Source of the DNA: Vibrio splendidus | GTDB lineage: Bacteria > Pseudomonadota > Gammaproteobacteria > Enterobacterales > Vibrionaceae | Direction of reading: 5' to 3' | Length of the DNA stretch: 64,000 nucleotides | NCBI RefSeq assembly: GCF_024347615.1 | Contig: NZ_AP025509.1 | Location: 1 to 64,000, forward strand | Shown: positions 25,693 through 34,664 of the stretch, piece by piece | Layout of the letters: each line of letters begins with the position of its first letter | Position numbering within the stretch: position 1 is the first letter of the stretch | The notes under the pieces: generated by a model | Database searches by the model: none | What the model saw: only the letters and a program-made list of their open reading frames with translations | Told to the model about the DNA's origin: nothing | Translations under genes and position numbers: made by a program

Positions 25693-27699
25693 TTAAATGT
25701 CTATTAATCGACCCGTTAAAAATTGTCTTTCGACTTCATTTGACGGGATGGGCTTACTAAACAAGAACCCTTGAAGATACTGGTATCCACAATCGATCAA
25801 GAACGCTTTTTGCGTTTCGGTCTCGACGCCTTCAGCAACTACTTTTAGCCCCAGTTTGTCGCAGATAGCATGGGTGGCTTGGACTATTGCTTTGCTCCCT
25901 TTGTGCGAACCATGGACAAAACTTTTATCGAGTTTAACAGTGCTAATTGGCAAGTCATGCAACATTGAGAGCGAGGAGTACCCTGTACCAAAGTCGTCAA
26001 GGTGAAGTTCTACGCCCAATTTTGATATATCACTTAATGCTTGTCTGACTTCACCATGCTTGAAGATCATCGAAGACTCGGTGATTTCAAGGGCAACGCT
26101 TTGAGGCTGGATGTTGTAGAAGTTCAGCATTGCCGATAGTTGTTCGGCAAAGGTAGCGTGCATCTGAATGCTCGAGATATTGATGCTCATCATCAACTCA
26201 TGATCAAACTCTCGTTGCCACATCGATAACTGTTTGAGTGCGGAATTGAGAACCCATTTTCCGAGAGGAACTATTTGCCCACTTTCCTCCGCTAAGGTAA
26301 TAAATTCGTCAGGAGCGATGTCACCAAGTTCTTCGTCCGACCATCGAAGTAAGGCTTCAAATCCTTTCACCTTGTCGCTGTTAGTGTTCATTATCGGTTG
26401 GTAATGAAGGTTGAGGTCGTCGTTCTCTAAGGCATGCGTGAGTCGATGACGGATCTCTACCTTGCGGTGAAGGGTTTGTGCTAAGCAAGGTGTAAAAGTT
26501 TGAAATCGATTTCGTCCATTTGCTTTGGCCATATGCATCGCCATACCCGCTTGCTTGAGCAGTGACTCTTGATCGACGGCATTATCAGGGAAATGAGCAG
26601 TACCAATGCTGCAACCAACAGACAAGGTACCAATTCCTCTGATGTGGAAACTCCTGTTCAAGGCTTCAATAATACGCGAGCAGAGCAGTGGGATATTGTG
26701 ATTTCGACAGGCGTGGGCAATCACAATAAATTCGTCGCCACCAAATCGACCGATCATGCACGTCTCGTCGACGAGGTGTTTAAGACGTTCGCCAACCTGC
26801 TTAAGTAGTTGGTCACCGACACTGTGTCCATAAGTATCATTGACCAATTTGAAGCCATCAAGGTCGACAAACATCAACTCAAAGGGCGAGCGATAGGCAA
26901 TACTGGTTTCCAAAAGGTTGGTGATACCGCGGCGATTATAAAGCTCAGTTAAACAGTCGTGCTCAGCGTTGTATCTGGCTTTGATCAGTTTCTCTTTTTG
27001 TTTGGTTGTACAGGTGAGGTTTAACAGAAGCTCGCTTTTATCAAATAGCCATTTTCCTTGAACGTCAAAGTGATGGGTTTTGTTATCTATTTCGCAGCTG
27101 ACTTCTTCTAAAATCTCGCGGCCTTTACGCGCAGCAAACAACCATTGTGCTGCTGTCTCTTCACTTGAAACGAAGTCGGATAGAGTACTAAACGGTGAGC
27201 CATAGTTTTGAAAGAATGCGGAGTTAGCACTCACTACGTTTCCTGAGTTATCAAATAGAAGGGATAGATTTGCGCCATCAGAGCAAGCTAAGTCGTGCTT
27301 TAGGCTGCCTTCTTCGGCAATGACTTGTACCAACATCCCGGTTCGACCATCGGGCAATGGGATCCCCGAAAATAGGCATAATGCACGTTTGGAAATGTAG
27401 TTTGGCGTGAAGTTCCACCATGTTTTGATGCTTTCGTTACGTAGAAATTGTCTTTGGTATTCTTCCAGTGTTGCTTCTATCGCTTTTGACATCTCGACAC
27501 TAAAGTCACGTGATGTCAGCCCAAACATCGACTCAGACTCCCAGAGGGGGAGGGCGTTACTATTTGCCCAAGTTATTCTTTTATTATCAATGTCATATAT
27601 CCAAATAGGACACTTGAGATGCTCGAAAGGTTGATAATTGGTCATCATATTGAACTCGGTGAACTGATGTGTTGGTCGAACAGTGCCTACCGAGATCAT
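25693..27699 (-). CDS. PAS-GGDEF-EAL dual-domain c-di-GMP enzyme
   Basis: A 668-residue cytoplasmic protein without clear membrane helices. PAS-like folds lie at about 25-130 (IWIYDIDNKRITWANSNALPLW) and 140-225. GGDEF domain about 245-400 with the intact motif GRFGGDEFIVIA near 325. EAL domain about 415-660 with FEALLRW, NISSIQM, EITESSM, LDDFGTGYSSL, KLDKSF, AEGVETE and LQGFLFSKP, so both synthesis and hydrolysis of c-di-GMP are chemically possible. ATG at 27699 is used; ATGs at 27648 and 27645 are alternatives and would keep the PAS domain. Confidence 0.92.
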   Translation of the reverse strand: MISVGTVRPTHQFTEFNMMTNYQPFEHLKCPIWIYDIDNKRITWANSNALPLWESESMFGLTSRDFSVEMSKAIEATLEEYQRQFLRNESIKTWWNFTPNYISKRALCLFSGIPLPDGRTGMLVQVIAEEGSLKHDLACSDGANLSLLFDNSGNVVSANSAFFQNYGSPFSTLSDFVSSEETAAQWLFAARKGREILEEVSCEIDNKTHHFDVQGKWLFDKSELLLNLTCTTKQKEKLIKARYNAEHDCLTELYNRRGITNLLETSIAYRSPFELMFVDLDGFKLVNDTYGHSVGDQLLKQVGERLKHLVDETCMIGRFGGDEFIVIAHACRNHNIPLLCSRIIEALNRSFHIRGIGTLSVGCSIGTAHFPDNAVDQESLLKQAGMAMHMAKANGRNRFQTFTPCLAQTLHRKVEIRHRLTHALENDDLNLHYQPIMNTNSDKVKGFEALLRWSDEELGDIAPDEFITLAEESGQIVPLGKWVLNSALKQLSMWQREFDHELMMSINISSIQMHATFAEQLSAMLNFYNIQPQSVALEITESSMIFKHGEVRQALSDISKLGVELHLDDFGTGYSSLSMLHDLPISTVKLDKSFVHGSHKGSKAIVQATHAICDKLGLKVVAEGVETETQKAFLIDCGYQYLQGFLFSKPIPSNEVERQFLTGRLIDI

Positions 27700-27777
27700 G
27701 CATTCAGTAGGCGCTTATCAAATTGAATTCTGGTCTTCAACAGCCGTTAAAAAGCCGTGTTGAAGAAGAAAAAAGTG

Positions 27778-27978
27778 CTACAGAAAGGAGTGCGCTATAG
27801 AACTCACAGTTGAAGGCCATCTTTTGACGAACGCTATTTTTGGCGCGACCTGAATGTTTATCCAAGAAATGACCTGCGCTTGAATCGGATTCACTATTTC
27901 TTGTTTATTGCTATCAGCTAATAACTGCGTTGAAAATAAAGCGGTGCTGGTCAGTAACAGTGAAAGCGGTTTATTCAT
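27778..27978 (-). CDS. Putative small exported protein, 66 residues
   Basis: Begins MNKPLSLLLTSTALFSTQLLADS, a convincing Sec signal peptide with a LLA-D type cleavage site, leaving a mature part of about 44 residues with two Trp and no Cys. The mature part (VNPIQAQVISWINIQVAPKIAF) could be an amphipathic segment. No strong ribosome-binding site. It may be a small secreted protein or the remnant of a longer gene; no family recognised. Confidence 0.5.
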   Translation of the reverse strand: MNKPLSLLLTSTALFSTQLLADSNKQEIVNPIQAQVISWINIQVAPKIAFVKRWPSTVSSIAHSFL

Positions 27979-28466
27979 CTTAAAGTGGACCCTGTGAGGT
28001 AGTGGTGATTAGCAAATGCTGGATCGAATTATCAATTTCATGAATATTACTTGAAGAAGATATTGCTTAATAGCGCCTGCCGAGGCCCTGAAAATGTAAA
28101 ACACTGGCTGGTGGTTAACGTAATCGATTTCCTTCGACTGTTGAACGCTAGAGTTGGATTTTAAAACTATAAACGTGTCATTTGTCAGTGATATTAACCG
28201 ACAGGTCATTACTATTTGGAGGGTTGATTTGATTGGGTTTTGTAAATGCCTTAAATGTAAGTGTGAGTAAGAAAATAAAGCAAACGTAAGCGTTGTATAG
28301 GCAATTAAAACACCGTGAATATCGAGTTATTGATGGCCAACCTTCTTAAACCAAGGAGTACTGGTGGTTAAGCACTGCGTTTTGTAAACGTGTATGTACA
28401 AAAGTGATTACAATGTTTTGCGTACGGTAAAAGTGAGGCTCGAATCACAACATTGATGATATATGA

Positions 28467-28482
28467 GCAGTATATATACTGC
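28467..28482. promoter_or_regulatory. Perfect 16-bp palindrome before the response regulator gene
   Basis: GCAGTATATATACTGC, a perfect palindrome 30 bp upstream of the response regulator start, extended by GAG/CTC with one insertion. Probable operator, perhaps for the regulator itself. The rest of the 530-bp gap (27979-28512) shows no convincing gene. Confidence 0.5.
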
Positions 28483-28512
28483 CCTCGCTTTTAATAAATA
28501 CTGGTGATAGGA

Positions 28513-29202
28513 ATGTCGAAAACCAAAGTGCTCATTGTCGAAGATGACCAAGAGATAGCTCGTTTAACTACGCTTTACCTAGAAGCTGAAGGCTACGATG
28601 TTAGCGTTGTTCATGAAGGGAATTTAGCACTTGAAGCGATCCGCAGTATTGAACCTGATTTAGTGCTGTTGGACTTGATGCTTCCAGGCATGAGTGGCGC
28701 TCAAATTTGCCGTCAGGCTCGAGAGTTTTACAATGGAATAATTTTAGTGTTGACCGCCTCTGCCGATGAAATGAGTGAGGTAAGCTTATTTAAGTTTGGC
28801 GCGGATGATTACGTTGCAAAGCCTATTCGTGGCCATGCCTTGTTGGCGAGAATTGAAGCGTTATTACGTCGAGCTGCTCCTATTGCTATCGCGCCGGAAA
28901 AGACGGCTGAAAAGCAATGCGATATTGTGATCAACAATATTGCTCAAAGTGCCACTCTGTATGGGCAAAATCTTAAGCTTACTTCTGCCGAGTTTGAAAT
29001 CTTAAACCTTCTTGTGAATAACATCTGTCAGGTCGTGACTCGAGACCAGTGCTGTCAGTTGTTTCGAGGAATTGACTATTCGTTTAACGACCGCTCGATT
29101 GATATGCGAGTGTCTGGTTTACGCCGGAAGCTACGTATTCACGCAAAAGACAAGCAGTTGATCCGTACGGTTCGCAATAAGGGGTACATGTTGGTTGCGT
29201 AA
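28513..29202 (+). CDS. OmpR-family response regulator (RstA-like)
   Basis: About 229 residues: receiver domain with the acidic pair EDDQE near residue 10, phospho-acceptor Asp in DLVLLDLMLPGMSG near 54, and Lys in VAKPIRGHALL near 104; then a winged-helix effector domain (LTSAEFEILNLLVNN; NDRSIDMRVSGLRRKL; IRTVRNKGYMLVA). It overlaps the histidine kinase gene by eight bases, so they form one unit. ATG at 28513 is preferred to the GTG at 28504. The kinase architecture resembles RstB, but I would not assign the symbol. Confidence 0.93.
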   Translation: MSKTKVLIVEDDQEIARLTTLYLEAEGYDVSVVHEGNLALEAIRSIEPDLVLLDLMLPGMSGAQICRQAREFYNGIILVLTASADEMSEVSLFKFGADDYVAKPIRGHALLARIEALLRRAAPIAIAPEKTAEKQCDIVINNIAQSATLYGQNLKLTSAEFEILNLLVNNICQVVTRDQCCQLFRGIDYSFNDRSIDMRVSGLRRKLRIHAKDKQLIRTVRNKGYMLVA

Positions 29203-30544
29203 GTTCATTGCTACGAAACTTCGCTCGGTTTCGATGTTTGCTCGTTTATACCTTGGGATTGTGACTGGGATGTCGGCAACGATATTCTTGTTTTTGAACC
29301 TTGGTGAAGGGCACATGCGACGCACCGAGATCGAAACGTTCCTTAACGATGGCATTTACTTTGCTGAGCAGTATGTTCGCCAACACCATCAGGAAAACTC
29401 GCTATATAAAGAGCTCGATAGAACAGGCTACCAACAATTTTATATCTTCAATTTACGCCTGTTGAAAAATTGGTCGGGAGAAGCGCCTTGCCAACGATGT
29501 GAGTTATATACGACCTTGAACGGTGTACCGATATACCTCAGTGACAACAATCTCTATTCGGCGGTGTTTCAGTTACCAAATTCAGAATCTAGCTTTGCGT
29601 TCAGTGAGGTAGGGGACTTCTTCTCTCCTGAGATTGAATGGTATGAGGATTCAGAAAGGCACTTTTTGTTAGGGCTGTTACTGGCTGTCATTGTGGCGAT
29701 TGGCGCAAGTGTTTACTTACCTGTGAGGCGTTTTCAAGAAAGAATAGAGCTATTGGTTGAGAAGCAAAAGCAATTTGGTAAGGGGAAGCTCAGTACTCGA
29801 TCTGACTTGGACGACATCCACCCCGTTTCTGATTTGGCCAGAAGCTTTAACTTCATGGCTGAAGAGATAGAGAGCAAAGTAAAACAAAGCCATATCTTTG
29901 CGCAAGCTATCCCTCATGAGGTACGTACTCCGTTGAGTCGTATTCAGCTGGCGACCGATATTTTGAGAAGGGGAGCCCCCGAGAATCAGCAGGTTCTTTT
30001 CGATGATATTGATACCTACATTGAGGATATCAACGAGCTCACCTCAGAAATTATCATGCTGTCGAAATTGAATGTCATGGATAACTCTTTCTTTGAACTG
30101 GTAAAAGTAAGAGCGAACTTACTTGAATATTGTTTAGACAGGATTCGTTACTCCGAACTGGATAACGTGACCTTCGAATCAAATGTAACGCAAGATTGTG
30201 CCATTAAATGCGACTGCTCGATGGCGCGTTTGGTGTTCGATAACATTCTTAAGAATGCAGGCAATTACACGCAAGACAAAGTATGGATGACTCTGGATGA
30301 GAACTCAGAAAATTGGCTGGTTCTCATTGAAGATAATGGTTCTGGAATTCCAGAAGATAGGCGTGACGAAGTATTCCTTCCATTTTCTCGCTTGGACTCT
30401 AGCAGAACCTCAACCACCGGTGGTTTGGGTTTAGGCCTCGCGATTGCGATTTCAGCGGCTAAAAAGCTTTCTTGGGATATCAAAATCGACGACAGCAACC
30501 GTGGTGGAGCTAAGTTCAGTATCGTGATTCCTAAGACCGTATAA
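29195..30544 (+). CDS. Sensor histidine kinase with periplasmic CxxC sensor
   Basis: A 449-residue membrane kinase. Helix at about 20-35, periplasmic domain to about 155 containing APCQRCELYTT near residue 98 (a C-x2-C pair), second helix near 157-178, HAMP-type linker (PVSDLARSFNFMAEEI), then the dimerisation box IPHEVRTPLSRIQL near 245 (Val where most kinases have Leu and Pro before His), N-box DNILKNAGNYTQ, and G-boxes EDNGSGIP and GGLGLGLAIA. Architecture resembles RstB. The start is TTG at 29195 inside the regulator gene; an ATG at 29234 would lose part of the first helix. A terminator follows at 30593. Confidence 0.9.
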   Translation: MRKFIATKLRSVSMFARLYLGIVTGMSATIFLFLNLGEGHMRRTEIETFLNDGIYFAEQYVRQHHQENSLYKELDRTGYQQFYIFNLRLLKNWSGEAPCQRCELYTTLNGVPIYLSDNNLYSAVFQLPNSESSFAFSEVGDFFSPEIEWYEDSERHFLLGLLLAVIVAIGASVYLPVRRFQERIELLVEKQKQFGKGKLSTRSDLDDIHPVSDLARSFNFMAEEIESKVKQSHIFAQAIPHEVRTPLSRIQLATDILRRGAPENQQVLFDDIDTYIEDINELTSEIIMLSKLNVMDNSFFELVKVRANLLEYCLDRIRYSELDNVTFESNVTQDCAIKCDCSMARLVFDNILKNAGNYTQDKVWMTLDENSENWLVLIEDNGSGIPEDRRDEVFLPFSRLDSSRTSTTGGLGLGLAIAISAAKKLSWDIKIDDSNRGGAKFSIVIPKTV

Positions 30545-30592
30545 CTGGGCGCTCTGAGAGTTACTTAGGTTCTAGGTTCGTAAAATAACAAA

Positions 30593-30618
30593 GCCACGGT
30601 TGAATACCGTGGCTTTTT
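30593..30618. terminator. Rho-independent terminator
   Basis: GCCACGG (30593-30599) and CCGTGGC (30607-30613), loop TTGAATA, then TTTTT; AA before the stem also gives a short U tract the other way. Confidence 0.88.
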
Positions 30619-30650
30619 AGTATGCTCATTTACATAATAGTGGCTGCTTA

Positions 30651-30698
30651 GGCTTAGGCTTAGGCTAGGCTTAGAGCTTAGAGCTTAGAGCTTAGAGC
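30651..30698. repeat. Tandem repeats GGCTTA and TTAGAGC overlapping a stop codon
   Basis: Hexamers GGCTTA (30651-30662, then a GGCTA and another GGCTTA) followed by four perfect 7-bp units TTAGAGC (30671-30698). The stop codon of the acetyltransferase gene (30685-30687) lies in the third unit, so unit gain or loss could alter the last residues. Confidence 0.85.
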
Positions 30699-31221
30699 GA
30701 TGAAGTCCATAAATAGCGTGGTCGATGATGCGACCATTCAAGTTCTCGTTACAAGTGATGATGCCTTCCAATGTAAAATGTAAGCGCTCACAAACTTTAC
30801 GACTACTCATGTTCTCAGTAGCGGCTGATATTTCAATCTTTTCCATATCTAACTCATTGAAAGCAATATCAATCAGTTTTTGAACCACGCGAGTGACGAT
30901 GCCTTTGCCTTGTTGAGTCTGTGACAACCAATAACCAATCGTTACCTTCTTGGTATTGTGGTCAATGGTATTGAAGCTGCAGTTACCGACGATCTTTCCT
31001 TGATACACGATGGCACATGTCATGCTTTTCCCTTCAGCATAATCGTGTAATGAGCGTTGGATGAAAATCCTAAAATCTTGCTCTGTTTTACAGTGCGGTG
31101 GCCATGCTAACCACTGGCTAAGATACTCATTTTGGCTTTGTGAATAATCAGCGTAATGGGGCGCGAAGCTTTCTTCGACCAATGCGATGGAGAGTTCTTC
31201 GTCTATAACAGTTTCGAACAT
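30685..31221 (-). CDS. GNAT-family N-acetyltransferase (RimL/RimJ type)
   Basis: About 178 residues with the acetyl-CoA site IGYWLSQTQQGKGIVTRVVQKLIDIAF near residue 95 (Q-x-G-K-G loop) and the conserved downstream ISAATENMSSRKVCERLHF, typical of RimL/SpeG/YdaF-like enzymes that acetylate protein N-termini or small amines. I use the ATG at 31221, with GAGGAC upstream, over an upstream ATG at 31302 that adds an unrelated 27 residues. Its last codons lie inside a 7-bp tandem repeat. Confidence 0.88.
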   Translation of the reverse strand: MFETVIDEELSIALVEESFAPHYADYSQSQNEYLSQWLAWPPHCKTEQDFRIFIQRSLHDYAEGKSMTCAIVYQGKIVGNCSFNTIDHNTKKVTIGYWLSQTQQGKGIVTRVVQKLIDIAFNELDMEKIEISAATENMSSRKVCERLHFTLEGIITCNENLNGRIIDHAIYGLHRSKL

Positions 31222-31445
31222 ACGTGTTTTTGTCCTCGGTTGGTTTGAAAATGTACGATTAACAGCAGGATATAATGTCGCATAATAAACAATATGCAAC
31301 AACTTGTAGCACGAATATTACGTGATACGTTAGTTCTATCACGAAACTCATTAAACCTTACAATAGTTGTGTATATAATCATTAACTATGCATTAGTATT
31401 GGCAACCTAAATATATAAAAACTATAAAAATGCTAGGCTTAAATA

Positions 31446-32711
31446 ATGAATCAACATTGCCAGAATGTAACAGTAGATCTTAGAAAGGCTCTATTTGGTA
31501 TTGCGAAGGCGCTTGATAACGTCGGTTTTGAAAGCAAGAATCATGGACAGAGGGTGGGTTACATCGCGTATCGATGTGCTCTGAGTGTCGGGTGGGAAGA
31601 AGAGCAGGCGCAACTTGCGTTCTCATTGGGGTTAATTCACGACTGTGGCGTATCGCAAATTGATGAGCAGCTCAGCCTGACTTCTGGGTTTGTTCCTGAC
31701 GCGAGCTATCACCATTGTCAAAAGGGCTACCAAATCCTAAAAGAGTGCCCGGTTCTTTCCATATTCGCTAAGCCGGTGCTTTATCACCATACCCCTTGGG
31801 TTGAGCTTAAAGCGATGCCGATCAGTGAGTTAGAAAAAGAGTTGGCTGCGATTGTCATGCTCGCGGATCGAGTGGACTACCTTTACGGCATCACTTCTTC
31901 AGATCGGTATGGAAACCTAACACCGGATGGTAAAGCGAGCATTATTGAACGATTAACTGAACAAGCGGACGAGATGTTCGAAACCAATCTCGTGCAACAT
32001 ATGTGTGAGTTAGTCGATCTGGACGATTTCTGGTTTTCGATGGAGATCCCTTACATTGAAAACATGAGAGATAACTTTGAGCCTGTGCCGTTCTTCTCTC
32101 AACAAATGTCGCTGGATGAGACAGTGGCTTTTGCCGAGTTTATTGCCAATGTTGTTGATACCAAGAGTTCATTTACCTTTAAGCACTCTTTGAAGGTTGG
32201 GCAACTCTCTGAATATCTCGCTAAGCAGTTGGGTTATTCATACACAACTCAGCGCAAACTCTATTTAGCAGGGCTAGTTCATGACATCGGAAAACTGCAA
32301 ACACCTAATGACATTCTTCATAAGCCGGATTTGCTGACCGAAGAGGAGTACTGTTGTATTAAGCGACATGCAACGGATACTCGATTTGCACTGCAAGAGT
32401 TGTTTAGTTCTCCTCAGGTTTGCCAGTGGGCATCCAATCATCATGAAAGATTAGATGGTTCAGGTTACCCAATGGGTAAAACGGCTGAAGAGCTGGATCA
32501 ACCGAGTCGGATCGTCGCTGTCGTAGATGTATTCCAAGCATTATCTCAGTCACGTCCGTATCGTGCTGGTATGACGTTAGAACAGACGATGGCTATTTTG
32601 ATAAACCATGTTGAAAACTATAAGTTGGATAGAGAAGTGTTTGAATGTCTTGAAAAACACGCACAGTACTGTTTTGAATTATCGACCGATAAAAGAATGT
32701 ACGCGTTTTAA
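31446..32711 (+). CDS. Tandem HD / HD-GYP phosphodiesterase
   Basis: A 421-residue cytoplasmic protein with two HD domains. First (about 25-180): NHGQRVG, LIHDCG, YHHCQKGYQIL, VLYHHTPW, MLADRVD, so the H...HD...H...HH...D metal pattern is kept but no GYP. Second (about 240-400): FKHSLKVG, LVHDIGKL, IKRHATD, SNHHERLDGSGYPMG, VDVFQALSQSRPYR, a complete HD-GYP. HD-GYP enzymes degrade c-di-GMP to pGpG or GMP; the N-terminal HD could be sensory or act on another nucleotide. No sensor domain or membrane helix is present. Confidence 0.9.
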   Translation: MNQHCQNVTVDLRKALFGIAKALDNVGFESKNHGQRVGYIAYRCALSVGWEEEQAQLAFSLGLIHDCGVSQIDEQLSLTSGFVPDASYHHCQKGYQILKECPVLSIFAKPVLYHHTPWVELKAMPISELEKELAAIVMLADRVDYLYGITSSDRYGNLTPDGKASIIERLTEQADEMFETNLVQHMCELVDLDDFWFSMEIPYIENMRDNFEPVPFFSQQMSLDETVAFAEFIANVVDTKSSFTFKHSLKVGQLSEYLAKQLGYSYTTQRKLYLAGLVHDIGKLQTPNDILHKPDLLTEEEYCCIKRHATDTRFALQELFSSPQVCQWASNHHERLDGSGYPMGKTAEELDQPSRIVAVVDVFQALSQSRPYRAGMTLEQTMAILINHVENYKLDREVFECLEKHAQYCFELSTDKRMYAF

Positions 32712-32860
32712 CGCTAGTGAATGCTGATTGGTTGTGAGGCGTTGGCGTGATGCACTTGTTAGTCATGCATTTGTAAACCATGCCTTTTTGTAAATCATGA
32801 ATTGGCAAGCCATGCGTTTCAATTCATGCTAGAAATAAATGACTAAGCACCAAAAACAGA

Positions 32861-32888
32861 AAAGCGATAGCCTCGGCTATCGCTTTTT
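32861..32888. terminator. Rho-independent terminator, bidirectional
   Basis: AAAGCGATAGCC (32861-32872), TC, GGCTATCGCTTT (32875-32886), then more T; A-rich before. It separates the HD-GYP gene from the convergent PTS operon. Confidence 0.9.
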
Positions 32889-32951
32889 TAATGGGGGCTT
32901 TCAGGAGATAAACATCAGCAGGAGCCAAAGGTTAGAACCTAAAAATTGAGG

Positions 32952-33401
32952 CTAGTAGCGCTTTAAGATCTCGATGATCGCTTGCTCTGTTTCCGCCGCG
33001 ATAATGGCATCAATGTCATCATCATTTTGGAACAACTCTGATAACGCCATAATAGTATGGATATGACTATCTGAGTCCATCGCTGCCAGAGTAATTGAAA
33101 GGTAAACGTCACCGTTGTCTTCCGACTCTAAATCAACACCCTTCTTGAACACCGTCACTTGCAGAGATGCTTCGTTCACACCATCTTCAGGACGAGCATG
33201 AGGCATCGCAATCTTTGGTGCTAGAACATAGTACGCGCCAATGTCCTTGTGCTTTTGTTTGATAGCTTCAACATAGCTAGCTTTGATTTTGTTGCTTGCT
33301 AGCAGTGTTGAACAGGTTAAATCAATCGCAGCATCAACCGTTAGGTTTTCTTCAGAGTTGATGATAACGCCTTGGTCACCGATTAAATCGAATAGGCTCA
33401 T
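32952..33401 (-). CDS. PTS EIIA component, ascorbate/mannitol-fructose type
   Basis: About 149 residues, PTS_EIIA_2 fold. The phospho-acceptor His is in APKIAMPHARPEDG near residue 65, and the companion segment VYLSITLAAMDSDSHIHTIMALSELF follows. It accepts phosphate from HPr and passes it to the IIB protein encoded upstream. ATG at 33401 overlaps the stop of the IIC gene (ATGA); an ATG at 33413 is also open. Last gene of the ascorbate-type PTS unit. Confidence 0.88.
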   Translation of the reverse strand: MSLFDLIGDQGVIINSEENLTVDAAIDLTCSTLLASNKIKASYVEAIKQKHKDIGAYYVLAPKIAMPHARPEDGVNEASLQVTVFKKGVDLESEDNGDVYLSITLAAMDSDSHIHTIMALSELFQNDDDIDAIIAAETEQAIIEILKRY

Positions 33402-34654
33402 GAAACAATCCATCCTAGAATCAGACCAACTACACCGAAGTCGAAGTCAGCAAACGTTGTTGCTTCAAGACCCAGGCCACCCAGTACAGGAAGTAGCAGC
33501 ATCGGTAGGAAAGAGATACACAGACCTTGCGTGAATGAACCTAAGATTGCACCGCGTAAACCGCCTGTTGCGTTACCGTAAACGCCAGCTGCGCCACCAA
33601 CGAAGAAGTGAGGTACCACGCCCGCTACAATGATTGTCCAACCAAGTGCACCTTGTACTGCCATTGCTAGTAGACCAGCAGCGAAAGAACAAAGGAAACC
33701 GATAAGTACCGCGTTTGGTGCTACAGGGAATACCATTGGGCAATCTAGAGCAGGTTTTGCTCCCGGAACTAGCTTGTCAGAAATACCTTTAAATGCAGGA
33801 ACGATTTCAGCAATTAGCATCTTCACACCTTGCAATACGATGTAAACACCACCTGCAAAGATTAGAGATTGCATGAAGGTAAACACAACCCAGTTTTGAC
33901 CGCTTGATACTGTTTCTACAAACTCGCCGCCCGCAATAATAGACGCAAGCATGAAGAAGATTGCCATTGTTGTTGCTACGGCTACTGGCGTATCACGCAG
34001 GAACATTAAGCTTTTAGGAACTTGGATGTCTTCTGTTGATTTTGATGTGTCACCGAATTTGCTACCAATGAAGCCAGACACAATGTAAGACAGTGTCGAG
34101 AAGTGACCGATAGCCAGTTGATCAGTACCCATTACTTTTTCAGTGTACCTTTGGCCTAGTGCTGGCATCACAACCATTAATGTACCCACAATGATAGAGC
34201 CGATTGCGACTAGAGCTGTGCCTTCAATGTTTGCTGTAGACAGAATTACTGCTACTAGCATAGACATGAACATTGTGTGGTGACCCGTTAAGAAAATATA
34301 TTTTAAAGGAGTAATGCGAGCCAATAAAATATTCACAACGAATGCGAAGAACATAATTAGAGCCATTTCATAACCGAATGCTTCTTGTGCTAATGCAACA
34401 ATTGCTTCGTTATTTGGAATAACACCACTTACGCCGAATGCTTCAGTAAATACAACTGAGAAGTTATTTAGTGCGCCAACAAGAGCGCCAGCACCAAAAC
34501 CTAAAATTAGGAAACCCATTACGGTTTTAATTGTGCCTTTTAGAATAGTAGAAATATCAGCTTTTTGTGCAACAAGGCCAATGAAAGCAATTAAGCCTAC
34601 CATGATTGCTGGCTCTTTTAATAAGCCGAGCATGAATTCGAAAAAGTTTTGCAT
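33398..34654 (-). CDS. PTS EIIC component, ascorbate-family (UlaA/SgaT-like)
   Basis: A 418-residue membrane channel with about 11 helices. It matches the UlaA fold family: GLVAQKADISTILKGTIKTVMGFLILGFGAG near residue 22, FLTGHHTMFMSMLVA near 121, and PHFFVGGAAGVYGNATGGLRGA near 349. The ascorbate family transports L-ascorbate or related sugar acids with phosphorylation. No ascorbate catabolism genes (ulaDEF or ulaG) sit in this window next to it, so the real substrate may differ. AAGGTC precedes the ATG. Confidence 0.9.
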   Translation of the reverse strand: MQNFFEFMLGLLKEPAIMVGLIAFIGLVAQKADISTILKGTIKTVMGFLILGFGAGALVGALNNFSVVFTEAFGVSGVIPNNEAIVALAQEAFGYEMALIMFFAFVVNILLARITPLKYIFLTGHHTMFMSMLVAVILSTANIEGTALVAIGSIIVGTLMVVMPALGQRYTEKVMGTDQLAIGHFSTLSYIVSGFIGSKFGDTSKSTEDIQVPKSLMFLRDTPVAVATTMAIFFMLASIIAGGEFVETVSSGQNWVVFTFMQSLIFAGGVYIVLQGVKMLIAEIVPAFKGISDKLVPGAKPALDCPMVFPVAPNAVLIGFLCSFAAGLLAMAVQGALGWTIIVAGVVPHFFVGGAAGVYGNATGGLRGAILGSFTQGLCISFLPMLLLPVLGGLGLEATTFADFDFGVVGLILGWIVS

Positions 34655-34664
34655 AATTTTGACC

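Noticed and set aside
28009..28209. 66-codon minus-strand ORF upstream of the response regulator
   Set aside because: Crosses the promoter region of the neighbour, no ribosome-binding site, no domain.
28467..28482. LexA box
   Set aside because: The centre is TATATATA-like, but LexA needs CTGT-N8-ACAG and this is CAGT...ACTG.
30651..30698. Telomere-like or CRISPR-like array
   Set aside because: Units are 6-7 bp without spacers; simple slippage repeats.
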